From Catonia carolina (Eukaryota > Arthropoda > Insecta > Hemiptera > Achilidae): a stretch of 64,000 nt of DNA. Shown here piece after piece: positions 1 through 12,500 of this stretch (positions are counted from its first letter, which is position 1; each line of letters begins with the position of its first letter). Location: contig JAQMRL010000006.1 of the NCBI GenBank assembly GCA_035578175.1, positions 31,558,893 to 31,622,892 on the forward strand, read 5' to 3'. The notes below the pieces were generated by a model. The model was not told the origin of the DNA. It saw nothing but the letters and a program-made list of their open reading frames with translations, and did not search any database. The position numbers and the translations under genes are program-made.

Positions 1-601
1 TCGTAAAAAAAAAAAAAATTATTAAAACGGTAATTTTTTCACAAAAATAAAAATTAACGTTATCCCAAGTGTAATTAGCTTTATTTATGTACTGACTATG
101 AGTCCTGAAATTTTAACCAGTTTAAAATGCTTAAATTTGAAAAAAAGGTCAATTTAGTAAAAAATGAATTTTTGCAATTTTAAAAAAATTTTCCATTTCT
201 TCAAAACTGCTCGAAATCAAAGAGGAATACGAAAAATTGACAAGAGTTCTAAAATGTAGTATTTTTTTCACTGAAAATTTTCCATTTTTTTTTATTTTTC
301 TATCATAAAAACTAAGCGAGATATTTACATTCTAAGCTTGCATATAAGGGTGAGAAGCCCCCTTTTTTATCCCTTTAAAACGCATTTTCTAAAAATCAAC
401 AACTTTCAAATAGTCCAAATTTTCAGAAGTTGTAGCCCTTAGAATTCCCTACAAAATGAGCTTTGAAACGTTCAAATATCTTTAAAATTACCGAAGTTAT
501 CGTTAATAAACCATTTACGTTTTTCTACCAATATTTTCGGAGCATATAAATAGCTATATAGTTTCAACTATTTTGGAGCAGTGAAATACTCGTAAACGTT
601 T

Positions 602-607
<6 letters not shown>

Positions 608-637
<30 letters not shown>
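608..637. repeat. (AT)n microsatellite
   Basis: Fifteen uninterrupted AT units. Confidence 0.9.
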
Positions 638-639
<2 letters not shown>

Positions 640-759
640 TATTCATCTCTCACATATATACTATGCATTAGTATATACACGGATTACGTATGTAACCGAT
701 GAACACCTGCTGATGTATATATACTCATTTAGTCGTAGCAGTACAGCCGAAAATTTTTT

Positions 760-1075
760 TTTTAAATTTGACCTAAAGGGTGGTTTTTAAGGGTTGAATA
801 AGTGCATTGTGTCTTAAATTAAATGTAACCTACCATAAATTACCATTTAAAATTTTAAGCACCAAAAAAAAAATTTTTTAAATAAATTTCATTATAAGGG
901 GTAGTTTATAAGGGTTGAAAATATTAAATACTTAAAAGATTAAATTATAAGTATAACAAAAGTTAAAATCACTACAAAATGTATCATTACCTAATTTAAA
1001 GTTTCAAATTGTTTTTTTTTTTTTGGAAAATTTGACCTTAAAGGTGGTTTTTAAGGGTTGAAAAATTGTTATAAA
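760..1075 (+). repeat. AT-rich tandem repeat, three units of about 120-145 bp
   Basis: AAGGGTGGTTTTTAAGGGTT or near versions recur at about 774, 897 and 1040 with matching flanks. Confidence 0.6.
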
Positions 1076-1377
1076 TTGTAAAATACTTTCCTGTATGATA
1101 AATAAATCTTTATTTAACATACCCACACATAATCCATAGGTAAATAACGATTATATCTACTGTTTTTAATTTTTGCAAGAAAGGGGTGCTTTTCACCCCT
1201 TCAAAACAAAAAGCACACATTCTAACCATATAACTTTTGAAGAGATAGGCAAAATAAGCTCACTTGCAAAATTTCATTAAAATCGGAGCGGTACTTTAAA
1301 ATTCTGAGGTATTGCAATATTATACCGTGAGTGACTGGACTAATAAGACCTATACACCACCGCACATCCACATGAAT

Positions 1378-2002
1378 TCTGTCCAGGCTTTTCATTAAAG
1401 AACGGCATTTAAGGATGTTGAAGATCAGATTTTTCTTTGTATGAACATTTAAAAATAGAAGTCTGATGTTCCATTTTAAAATGCCAGCCATTTTTTTTAA
1501 AAAAAAGTGTATTTTGGTTTCACGGAAAGATTGGGAAATGATTTTTGGACTGAACCATGCATTTTTATAGCAGTATTGTGCCATGTACCGTATTTTGCCT
1601 TTCTAATTAGAAATAGATATGTGGTGTTAATAGAAAATTCTATTAATGTATAAACTTCTTGAGAGGAAACTGAGCTCTATTAAAGGTATCCACTTCGAGT
1701 ATTATAGTCGTTCAGAAATACAAACTTCTGTGTTTTTCCTGCTGCAACTCATTCCGTAGCTCATTTTAATGATGATTTTATTAAAAAAAATAAACGCTTT
1801 GCTTGACATAATACTGTTGTGAAAATGTATGGTTCAGTCCAAATTTCATTTCCCTACCTTTAGTGGAGCCAAAAAAGCTCTTTTTTAAAAAAATGGCCGG
1901 CATATTAAAACGGAGCGTGAGATTTAACTTCTAAAATATTCATATTATAAAAAAAACTCTGATCTTCAATGCCAATTTTTACGAAAAGCCTGGACGGAGT
2001 AA
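1378..2002. repeat. Inverted repeat, arms about 190 bp
   Basis: 1378-1566 and 1822-2002 are inverted, diverged copies (GGTTCAGTCCAAA, AAAATGGC(T/C)GGCAT, GAAAAGCCTGGAC). An open frame at 1222-1584 on the minus strand runs through the left arm; I do not recognise it. Confidence 0.65.
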
Positions 2003-2821
2003 CGGACATTTAAAAACCACATTAACGGAAAACCGGCTAAAAACTGAGTTCTTTTTTGCGTAAATTGCTGAAGTTGTCTCCGATTAATTTCTAAATCAAA
2101 CCAATCAATGCAGGAAAGAACAGGCTTTAATTTAGGGTATTGTTCAGAAATATTCGTTATAATTTTTTTTGTTTGAGATAAAGCTCTTCAAACGAGTGCG
2201 GGAAGGTGGTATGCCTCTAAGCGCATGCAATGTAACTACATCGCAAGTTGAAAAAGAAAGCGCACGAGTGTGGACGTACCTATTGCCCTTTACAAACTGA
2301 TAACTTTTTCAGTCTGATGTAAATTTTACAATGGTAATTTAGGAGCCCACTGAACCGATGAAGATTAATCCAGGTTTGATTTCACTATTGATTATTTAAA
2401 TCAGTTGGTGATTTTATTTCAAAAATTTTGATATATTTATCTGGCAAAATTCTACTGATCTGTGCATGCACTAGTTGCTGGTGGAGAATAATTTTCCACA
2501 CTATGTCTCATTTTGGTCTGCAACAATGCTTGTGCGTGTGTGTTCTCTTTATAAAACATACAGCATATGCTACTGTAACACATGATATATAACTAGGTAT
2601 TTATCATAAAATTATCCTAATAATACATAAGTTATTTTATATTCTGTCATGATTGTAAAGGTATTTTAGATGTTCGCCTTATTATATGAGAGATGTTTCA
2701 CTTGTAGACAACATTTCTGTATTTATCCTAATAATCCTCAAGGCTCCAGCTGTTCCGCTTATAATTCACAGCAGCCGTATTACATTCCTTTCCCATGAAT
2801 GACGTCACACACACATTCATG

Positions 2822-3085
2822 TACAGTCAATTCCGGATAATTGGGACTGGAGCATTTTGGCCCAATTAAACCTTATTGCCGCTTAAAACCACATGTTGTT
2901 CATCGCTGGCCTGTAATGGTTTTAATAAAACATACATCAGATTGGCCCCAATAAGCGGCAATATGGACCGAATAAACAGTATTTATCAATGTAACATCCC
3001 GTTCTGTTTTTGTTCATTAAAGAACTGTCCCAAAACACCGGCTGCCCCAATTAACCAGTGGACCAACTATCCGGAATCGACTGTA
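2822..3085. mobile_element. MITE, Tigger/pogo type
   Basis: Terminal repeats TACAGTCAATTCCGGATA and TATCCGGAATCGACTGTA, one mismatch, TA at both ends, 264 bp, no coding capacity. Confidence 0.85.
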
Positions 3086-3447
3086 GTTAGATTTTACTTG
3101 TGATAAACCATTTGTAAAGTATCATTTTTATCTATACGTTCGTATATTTAACAATTCTGTAAGTTGGAGAAGAATGACATGAGGGTAATTTGCTTGGAAA
3201 CACTGCAGACAGTAATTTGCCATGCACCACTCCCTTACCCCTTTGTTACAAAGTACAATAGATCCAACCGTTTATAACAAAAGAAAATTTGTATTGAAAA
3301 ATGTCACAGCTTTCACCTAAACTAAGAAACATGTTTGTATGTTTACTTAAAACAGCCTGCGTGCAATATTTGTTTACAGAAAAAAACTTTTAACACTAGC
3401 CTACCCTTCGCACTGAAATGATAATAAAATGTTTCTCGTTTAACATA

Positions 3448-4371
3448 CGAGGTGTGGCTATTAAATAACGAGACTGACGTAAAAAAATTTTATTTTATAC
3501 ATAATCACTTATTGTCACCTTCAATACACACTCCCTCTCTATCCCTATTACACTCCATGTGAATTTTTCATTGTTGGAAACCATGCTGGAAGTCATCTTC
3601 TGTCAGCTCTTTCAGGACATGTGCTGCTTTCTCTTTTACACCTTCCACAGACTCAAATCTTGTCCCTTTTAATGCAGATTTCACCTTAGGGAACAGGTAG
3701 AAGTCACATGGTGCAAGATCTGGTGAATAAGGTGGATGTTGTAACACTGAGATGTTGTACTTGGCTAGGAACCTCTTGACAGATAATGCGGAATGAGCTG
3801 GCGCATTGTCTTGGTGGAGAACTCATGATTTGTCCTTCCACATTTCGAGGTGTTTTTCCTTACTCTTTGACGTAGTTTAGAAAGTACCTCAAGGTAGTAA
3901 TACTGATTAATTGTTTGACCTTCAGGAACCCAGTGAAGGTACACAATCCCATGGATATAAAAAAATAACAATCATCATTGCTTTAAATTTTGACTTGCTC
4001 ATTCGAGCTTTTTTAGCTCTCAGTGAAGTTCGGCTCTTCCAGTGCATGGATTGGCGCTTCGTTTCCGGATCATAATTAAAAAACGACGTTTCATCACATG
4101 TTATTATCTTCTACCTGTTCCCTATGGAGAAATCTGCATTAAAATGGACAAGATCTGAGTCTGTGGAAGCTGTAAAAAAAAAAGCGGCACATGTCCTGAA
4201 GGAGCTGACAGAAGATGACTTCCAGCACTGTTTCCAACAATAGAAAGTTCGCATGAAGCGTTGTAGGGATAGAGAAGGAGTGTATATTGAAGGTGACTAT
4301 AAATGATTATGTATAAAATTAAAATTAAATTTTTTACTAAGTTAGTCTCGTTATTAAATAGCCACACCTTG
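3448..4371 (-). mobile_element. Rearranged mariner with two 3' ends (copy 1)
   Basis: TA-flanked element (TA at 3446-3447 and 4372-4373). The right side (about 4105-4371) is an inverted copy of the left (3448-about 3710). Both read outward as the 3' end of a mariner transposase gene and its terminal repeat (CGAGGTGTGGCTATTAAATA). The 5' end and DNA-binding region are absent. Internal sequence at about 3600-4090 on the minus strand still encodes decayed pieces of the DDE domain, including a degraded HQDNAPAH region. Confidence 0.85.
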
Positions 4372-5030
4372 TATTCTATTTCTGTAAACTCTATTAGTTG
4401 TGTTGAAGAGTTTTATACAAAATAAATACAATAATAACCAGTTTTAGACATATATTGACCTCACTGCAACAAGTTTTATTGCATACTGCACAACGCATTT
4501 CTATAGCCACTGAAGTTGCTTTCGTGTAGCACATGGGTTAAAGACAAATGGACCCATGTTGACTAATTCATTTATAAAAAACTATACAATACATTGCTAC
4601 GTGTTAGTTATCGTTTTATTTAAGTGACATAAGGGTCCATTATTTATGATTCACTGTTTACATGATCGTAGTTTTAAAAGTTGTATGGCATAATGAAAAT
4701 TTATTACATGTACATTTATCATGACAAATAACTCCACAATTTATAATAACTACAGGTTCAGATTCTGTATCAAAGTGAGAAGTGCACTTGTTCCAGTACC
4801 AGCTAAGATGAAGAGTACGTTAGCAGCTGATAATTCAGATAGAGCTAAAAAATGAGTAGAGGAGAATGCAGCTCTGGTGGGGGATGTGCTAAACACATTT
4901 CAGTGAGTGAGTACCTCCTGCAGATTAATTTCCTAATTTGTTGAATTATAGTCAACGTAACAATCTAACCAAACCTACTTTATAACCTTTATTTTCTTAA
5001 AAATTGAAGAGTAAGATGATTGTGTATTAA

Positions 5031-6319
5031 CACGTTCACTGCTGCGGACGCAATTCTGCGTCCAACTGAACACTCCCAGGTGACTGCGGACGCAATTCTG
5101 CGTCCCGACTATATGGTTTTACTTTACTTCTTTCTCGGCTCAGTATGGGTGAGAAGTCTTTGTATTATTGTTCAGTGGTTTGAAAAAGGTTCGTTCTAAG
5201 CCAGTGCGTGATCAGTTCTTGACTAGGGACTACCTGCTTTTTTTAGTGGAATTTTAAAATCACGTACTTTTCTGATTCAGTTCGCATCTCCTTGTGTATT
5301 ATTATTTAATTAATTATAAGTTTAGTTTTTATTATTAGTAAGATTATTAGTTCGTTTAAATATTAGTTTCCCACCTCCAAAGTTTCCTTATATTTATTTA
5401 GATTATCCGTCATAAAATCACTTGTCCTTCCGTCATACCGCCCTGCAATTGTTAGCAACCCTTCTACCCGTACCATACCACGACAGGCCGCACTACAACA
5501 GACGATAATAAATCACCTACCTAAAAAAAAACCAAAAGACAGAATCAGGGAAGACTATAAATGTACGTAAACGTTGCCGTGTGTGTGTTAAAAAAAATTA
5601 AAAAAGACACAATGTATTATTGTGAGCAGTGTCCGAGTCAACCCGCTTTATGTTTGAATGAGGCTTCGCTGAGTATCACAAGCCTAAGTGAAGTGCAGTT
5701 ATAATGCACAAATGAGATGTGTCAATAATAATTGTATTTATTGTGTGAATAATTTCAAGTACAATTTTATTTTATTGTGAATACTATTATTTTAAATTAA
5801 TTATGTACTGTATTACCACTATTATTTATTAGGCTTATTGGATGTGTATTATTATTATTATTGTTTATTACGTAAATTAATCATTAGTTTATTGTCATTA
5901 TTCTTATTTACTATTAATATTATTATTATTATTTTTATTTTCCAAAAATAAAGTAGGCTACGTTTATTATTAAATTATTATTAAAAATTAAAAATCATTT
6001 ATTCAATAATTATTTTAGTTTGTTTTAAAATAAGTCACTGCAAACTTGAGCTATTTCACAGATTTTTTAAAATTATTTTTAATTAATTTATTTTAAATAT
6101 TTTTCATGTTACGGGACAAAAGCAAAGTAATAATGAATAAAATTACATTTAAAAAGGTAGCCTATATCAAATATCAGAACGATACAGGCTATGACGTAGT
6201 CAGAGAATTTTGCTCTCTCGTATAACTGCGGACGCAGAATTGAGTCAGGCCAATTTAGCCTTGAAATCGACCTCAGTCACAGGGAAGAACTACGCTCTTC
6301 CCGTGCCGCAGTGAACGTG
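5031..6319. mobile_element. piggyBac-like non-autonomous element (TTAA ends)
   Basis: TTAA on both sides (5027-5030 and 6320-6323) and perfect 12-bp terminal repeats CACGTTCACTGC. Subterminal palindromes GGACGCAATTCTGCGTCC occur twice on the left (5046-5063, 5088-5105) and a decayed partner at about 6227-6243. The interior is AT-rich and I see no transposase. Confidence 0.8.
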
Positions 6320-6403
6320 TTAATTATGAAATTACTCTTGTAACTTGAGTTTCAGACATTTATTAATAGCTTAAGATTTTTTTCTATGTATTAATTATTA
6401 CCA

Positions 6404-6606
6404 CAGCCTAGTTTAGCTTGAAAGAGTGATTTTCCAAATTTTTAAGTCAAACTGAGGTTGATTTTCATTTTCCATCATATACTCATGATTTAAATAAGGC
6501 CATGTTTTTTGAGGTTAGTTTTTTTGTTTATTTCTAATATTAGGTTATATTGTTAATTATTTACATTGGCAAGAGAAAATTGTGTGAGTGTTTCACACCA
6601 GATTTT
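6404..6606 (+). repeat. Helentron/DINE-1-like repeat, 3' fragment
   Basis: Last 200 bp of the family, including GGCAAGAGAAAAT, the hairpin GTGTGAGTGTTTCACAC and CAGATTTTT. Confidence 0.8.
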
Positions 6607-7247
6607 TTTTTTATTCTTTCAAAATCTATATAAACCCAATCCATCACCATAGGCCTATAGGCTATCATCCATTTATAACAATTATAAATACTTCAGTATC
6701 ATGTATACTGTTTATGTACTGTATACTCCTTTTTCACATCCATGTTGGCTTCAAATTATTTAGTGTTGCGATACCATTTGTCATATGAAGTAGTGTTGTT
6801 GCGAATGTGATAATTTAATGAGTATTGTTTGTTAGTATTTATTGGTTCAGTGCTGCATTTCTTTAATAATACGAGTTTATTGTTATTATTAATGTATTGG
6901 ACTGGCTGGGTGAAATAACTACACATGTTATTAACCAATATTCAGTTTAATTAAGGAACTAATTACATCGCTAATATTTAACTGCTTACGGATTAACCTT
7001 ATTACTAGCCTATAACTACCCCTTAAACCTACGTTGGCCGGTCCTACGTATAACATAAAACCTACGTATAGGCCGGTCCCCGCCTATACCAGCCCAAACT
7101 GCGTTCGCCCTCAGTTCGGGGCTATCCCAAACTTTTGTAAGCCGAGTAGCGCTTCTCGAACGGGCTCGGTATCTGTTGGAACTGGCAGACCACGGAGAGG
7201 ATTGTACAACCAATCACTAAATCTAATTGATACACTACTTTTCTGCC

Positions 7248-7642
7248 CTTAACAGACAGGTGGAGTGTCAGTTTATTTACACTCAATCTGTCCATTGCAG
7301 GGCTAAAATAAATAGTTCTGTTTCTTATTACATGGTCAGCCAATTATATGACTGAGTCATTTAAGAACAGAAGAGGTAGAGGTGCAAAAGACACTAATCA
7401 GAGTTGTCTCCTCTGAAAGTAATGAATTTCATTATACAGCCAGACCCTGTGGTGAATGAAGTGAAGGTGTCATTTGCAGAGTGGAAAATCTGTGCTTTTC
7501 AGAAGGCCTGGCATGCTGATAAGCGTAATTTTTCACTCAGTGAGGAAGGCAATGTAAACCACCTCACTCCTTGTTTTACTTAGTAAAACCTCTAGAGGTT
7601 CAAACCAGCCTTTCGGCTGATGACCTAAACAACACAACACTA
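7248..7642 (+). mobile_element. LINE-tailed SINE (family S), copy 1
   Basis: About 395 bp, ends in TTCAAACCAGCC, a CAGCC-TTTC-GGCTG stem-loop (7606-7619), ATGACCTAAACAACACAACA. Same 3' tail layout as the LINE at 57603-59711. Three other near-complete copies are in the window. No internal Pol III promoter is convincing. Confidence 0.8.
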
Positions 7643-9423
7643 CTTTTAGCCTACGCAGTTTCTGTTCATTACCAAATTTAAACACTAAGTTATAATATAT
7701 AATTGTATGTAATATAGTACCTCAATATGGTCGTGTCTACCGGTCTTTAATTACGCACTATACACTTAATCTAAACCTTACCACTAAATAAGTCACATAC
7801 CTGTACAAACGACTGTTCTAAAAACTACCCGATTAACTCACTGTTCACTCACTTGACCACTACTGTACTATTCAACTGTCTGTTACCCTCTGCACACTCG
7901 GTAGGCCTACTACACACCTGCAAGGGTTGAATAGCCAACCCGTTATAATTGTTCTCCTCTCTTTTGCCTGCTATCAACCCTCGCACCCACATTCCACAGA
8001 GTCCACTTACCCGTCCACTCCTCACTTCGCTTATATCCTAAAAGTAAACCTATTTTAACTATAACTATTACTAACCTAATGTACCGTATTAATCGGTACC
8101 TTACATTAATAAAATGGAACAAGTAAGACAAAGGAAAGTCTTAAGTTTAAATTACAATTGAAGAGCTAAGGTGGTGTGTACCACCTCATGAAGGTGGTAC
8201 ATTTTGAAGGATGTTTTCATGCATGAAAGTGCTATGTAACATTTTTTCAAAATTTAATTTTTGCGATTGCTAAAGGTGTTAAGTGCATACTTAGTTACAT
8301 AGATGATATAGAACGCTGTATATCTACAGTTTACGGAAATACTAGGGGATGGACAGACTGTGTACAGCTTAATTATTAAGGTTTGTAGAGGATTAAGATG
8401 TTACAATCATTTGACACCTTCTACCAGAATTATCTACAACCTAATAGACATCTTTTTTGAGTAATAACAGTTAAATGCAGTAATGAACTACTATCATCAT
8501 CATTAATATGTATGTGTTCCATTAAAAATGTCTCTTATGAAGATCTTTACGTGTATTTTGTATTAATAAATTACCGTTAATCCATTTATAGATACAGTGT
8601 GCAATAAAGAAGTTTAGTTGATGAAAGTTGTATGCGAAAGAATAATTGTCGTAAAGTGTTCTATGATAATGGTAGTCTATACTCGATAAAGCTAATAAAA
8701 TGAGACAATAAAAAGTGAAGTTTTAAGAATTTTTAGTTGCTAAGACAAAATTTTCATGAAGGGATAGGCCTCAATACTTTTATAGCAATTTCTACTTAAC
8801 TATATTTTTGTGACATAGCACCTTCATTCGTTAAGCTCTTCAAGTATGCTAAAACTTATAAGTTATTAATTAAGTACTGTGTATGTTTGTTGGACAGATA
8901 GTAGCGGAGAGCGTATTGGGGTACACAACCAATGTTAAATTGGAATCGCTTATCTTTCCCACTGTATCAAGTGATTGTTGGATATAGTGTAGTATGGAAG
9001 CTTGATTAATCACAGATGGGGACATCAGCGTATATAATACTATTTTGTACAGAAGGACTTGCATAAATTTGACAGTTCAAAAAAGTAGAGTGTTGTGACC
9101 ATTTGCTTAGGAGTTACTGCAACGAATATATAGAAATAGAACAAACTAACGACAACAGACTATGTCTGATTATTTTAAGAAATAAAATCAGGGTTAACTT
9201 ACACAGACTTCAGTATACTAAAGCAATAAAATATCGGACATGCGAAAATAGCCGTTACAGGATGGACCTTGTTAAAGAAGAGTAGCTCTACAGGCAAATG
9301 CTATTAAAATTTATTGGTACGTAGCTAGTTAATTCATTTCTTTAAGAAGCTGTAGCATACACTACAAACTATGCAAATAAATATAACACAAGATTTAAAT
9401 TTTAAGACTTTTAATTTAATAAA
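7643..9423. other. No gene recognised
   Basis: Mixed composition, short open frames only. A small hairpin GGTGGT-GTGT-ACCACC near 8170 is the only structure noted. Confidence 0.5.
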
Positions 9424-9785
9424 TGTGTTGTTGTTGTTTAGGTCAACAGCCAAAAGGCTGGTTTGAACCTGTAGAGGTTTTACCAAGTAAAACGAGGAGT
9501 GAGGTGGTTTACCATTGCCTTCCTCACTGAGTGGAAAAGTACGCTTATCAGCATGCCGGGCCCTCTGAAAAGCACATATTTTCCACTCTGCAAATGACAC
9601 TTTCACTTCATTCACCACAGGGTCTGGCTGTATAATGAAATTCATTACTTTCAGAGGAGATAACTCTGATTAGTGTCTTTTACACCTCTACCTCTTCTGT
9701 TCTTAAATGATTCAGTCATTTAATTGGCTGACCATGCGATAAGAAACAGAACTATTTATTTTAGCCCTTCAACTAACAGGTTGAT
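9424..9785 (-). mobile_element. LINE-tailed SINE (family S), copy 2
   Basis: Minus-strand copy ending in GGTTCAAACCAGCC, stem-loop CAGCC-TTTT-GGCTG and an AACAACAACAA tail. An open frame (NFIIQPDPVVNEVKVSFAEW) runs across it but is likely incidental. Confidence 0.8.
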
Positions 9786-10936
9786 TTAATTCAACAGGTT
9801 GAATTTAATAAATAAATAGATAATTAATAATTTTACAATATGATGACTCTAATTTAAATAATCTCAGGGTTTTTTAATACTTTTGTTTATTGTTCTATTT
9901 TGATAAATCTTAAACTAGACAACAATGAAAAATTTTAAGTTTAACAAATGACAATCGGAATTTTAATTATTTTATCGTAATACTGGTCTTTTAAATTAAA
10001 TTTGGAATAGGCCTATTATTTAAAGAATTTTGAATAAGTTAAGTAATTGAATAAATTTTAAAATGAATATCAGTTAATTATGTAATTAAAATGTTATTTT
10101 TATTTTACCGGTTGAATTTTAGAAAATTTTGAATTAATGAAGCGAAGCTTTGTTTATTTAGATGGCGTCTATCGATAGCTTTGTAATCTTGATTTTAAAA
10201 TATGAATTTGCTTGATATATTTTGATAATTAATGTTTGTAAATTTTATGATAAATGTTGCTTACGTTTTTGTCTTCTTACTGATACATATTATAATATAC
10301 TTCCTTAGGTTTTTATTTAATAATTTTTAATATTTTACTGGAGCTCTTTCATACATGATGCACACACCAAGCCCGTCTCTGACATAAAGCTCAACGAATT
10401 CATGGTTCAAGTTACTATATCAAATTTTAAATTTTGATTACATATTTTAAAAATGTTCGTAAAATTCAAATCACTGTTTTAAAAGATATAATATATATTA
10501 TTTCAGTTATTCATGTATTTATTTTAATTGTTTTATCTTCATTTCGATTTTTAATTCACTTTTTTATTAATTATAATTTAGTTGCACTTTTGAATCACGT
10601 AGTATTTCATTTTAATCTCGTTGTTGCTCGTAGGTTATTATACATTTTTAAAACTATTGATGATTAACTGATATTGAATATTAATTAAAAAATAACTATT
10701 TATATTATGCCAGTATTTATATTTTATAAATTTATTTATACTGTTTAAAAAAATTATAACAATAATATACACCTAGTATTACTGGAGTTGTTATTTTTAA
10801 TAAAACAAAATTTAGTGTATAACCTGACTATGTGACCTTGTCCACTACTTGGAATATAGGTCAAGTTCACGCTACAAAGCGATAATTTTAAATGGACGAC
10901 TTGTTAGTGTAATGTTATTTTAATTTCTGTGTTTAG

Positions 10937-11098
10937 GTTGCAAATGTAACAGTAAACGATGAAGTGGTTCGCACAGGTGGTGATTCACATACATCTCTAG
11001 AAGACAGTTCGCAAATGTTTGTTCCATTAATAGTGAAAATCAGGTGAACGGTGGTTGTATGTCAGAAAATCTAGAAGTCATGAAAATAATTAATGAAG
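10937..11098 (+). other. Possible orphan exon (unassigned)
   Basis: GTGTTTAG acceptor, then VANVTVNDEVVRTGGDSHTS in frame 1. A different frame (CSINSENQVNGGCMSENLEV) reaches a GTAGGA donor at 11099. Codon use looks less AT-random than the neighbourhood, but one frame change is needed and I recognise no family. Could equally be chance or transposon debris. Confidence 0.2.
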
Positions 11099-11341
11099 GT
11101 AGGACTTCATATACATTTTCGGCATGTTGCATGTTGTAAAGTATTTACTCACAAAGGGGCTTTTAAAATGAATTTATTAATCCATTCGGTGTGATGTATA
11201 TGTGTGAAATAGGTGAGAAAAAATGTATTCAGGCAGGAACTTTAAAAAAACATTATTAACTTATACAAATAAACTTCAAAAATTTGATATATATTTACGC
11301 AAGAAAGAATTTTCTCTTAAAATGACTCTTGAGACAAAATA

Positions 11342-12280
11342 CGAGGTGTGGCTATTAAATATCGAGACTGACGTAAAAAATTTTATTTCAATTTTATACA
11401 TAATCACTTATTGTCACCTTCAATATACACTCCTTTATCCCTACAACGCTCCATGCGAATTTTCCATTGTTGGAAACAACGCTCCATGCGAATTTTCCAT
11501 TGTTGGAAACAGTGCTGGAAGTCATCTTCTGTCAGCTCCATGAGGACACTTGCTGCTCAAAAATGTTTGTACTAACACTTTGTACGTGATTGAAAATGTC
11601 CCAAATTTTTTGGAAACTAATAACATGTGATGAAATGTGGTTTTTTACTTATGATCCGGAAATGAAGTGCCGATCCATGCACTGGAACAGCCGAACTTCA
11701 CAGAGAGCCAAAAAAGCTCGAATGAGCAAGTCAAAATTTAAAGCAATGATGATTGCTTTTTTTGATATTCATGGGATTGTGTACCTTCACTGGGTTTGAA
11801 GGTCAAACAATTAATCAATATTACTACCTTGAGGTATTTTCTAAACTATGTCAAAGAGTAAGGAAAAAATTCCCAGAAATGTGGAAGGACAAATCATGGG
11901 TTTCTCCACCAAGACAATGTGCCAGCTCTTTCCGCGTTATCTGTCAAGAGGTTCCTAGCCAAGTACAGCATCTCAGTGTTACAACATGCACCTTATTCAC
12001 CATATCTTGCACCATGTGACTCTACCTGTTCCCTAAGGTGAAATCTACATTAAAAGGGACAAGCTTTGAGTCTGTGGAAGCTGTAAAAGAGAAAGCGGCA
12101 CGTGTCCTGAAGGAGCTGACAAGATGACTTCCAGCACCGTTTCCAACCATGGAAAATTTGCATGGAGCATTGCAGGGATAGAGAAGGAGTGTATATTGAA
12201 GGTGACAATAAGTGATTATGTATAAAATAAAAATAAAATTTTTTATAACGTCAGTCTCGTTATTTAATAGGTGCACCTCG
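11342..12280 (+). mobile_element. Rearranged mariner with two 3' ends (copy 2)
   Basis: Same family as 3448-4371, opposite orientation, TA-flanked. The left about 200 bp (11342-11543) is an inverted copy of the 3' end. It is followed by a foreign stretch of about 65 bp, then transposase from ITCDEMWFFTYDPE onward (about 11600), with stops, to the normal 3' end. A 34-bp direct duplication lies in the left arm (about 11444-11511). Confidence 0.85.
11600..12150 (+). pseudogene. Mariner transposase fragment
   Basis: Reads ITCDEMWFFTYDPEMKCRSM, ARMSKSKFKAMMIAFFDIHG and INQYYYLEVFSKLCQRVRKK in more than one frame. The HQDNAPAH block and the final Asp block are damaged. The N-terminal DNA-binding domain is missing. 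Inactive. Confidence 0.8.
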
Positions 12281-12382
12281 TATGTTATTTCATAATGAAA
12301 CAAAGACTCAGAAATGTAGTGTAAAATAGAATTATCTCCCAAATACCATTTGGCAAGAACATTTATGTTGATCCATACTGGT

Positions 12383-12500
12383 TTAACACGTTGAGCCCGG
12401 AGGCTGGAATCATAGATGCTTCGCTATATTGACCCGCCATTGCAGTGAATAAATACAGTGATGCCTATAGGCGCCATCTGGCGGCCAAGGGAACGATCTT
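12383..12500 (+). mobile_element. Possible single piggyBac-like end
   Basis: TTAACACGTTGAGCCCGG resembles piggyBac-type termini and the local GC rises over about 110 bp. No matching inverse end was found downstream. Confidence 0.35.

Noticed and set aside
1222..1584. 120-codon open frame as a gene
   Set aside because: Runs through a diverged inverted repeat, has no domain, and its inverted partner is full of stops.
7590..7605. Pol III box B in SINE family S (GGTTCAAACC)
   Set aside because: It lies at the 3' end, about 350 bp from the start of the element, and is better explained as part of the LINE-like tail.
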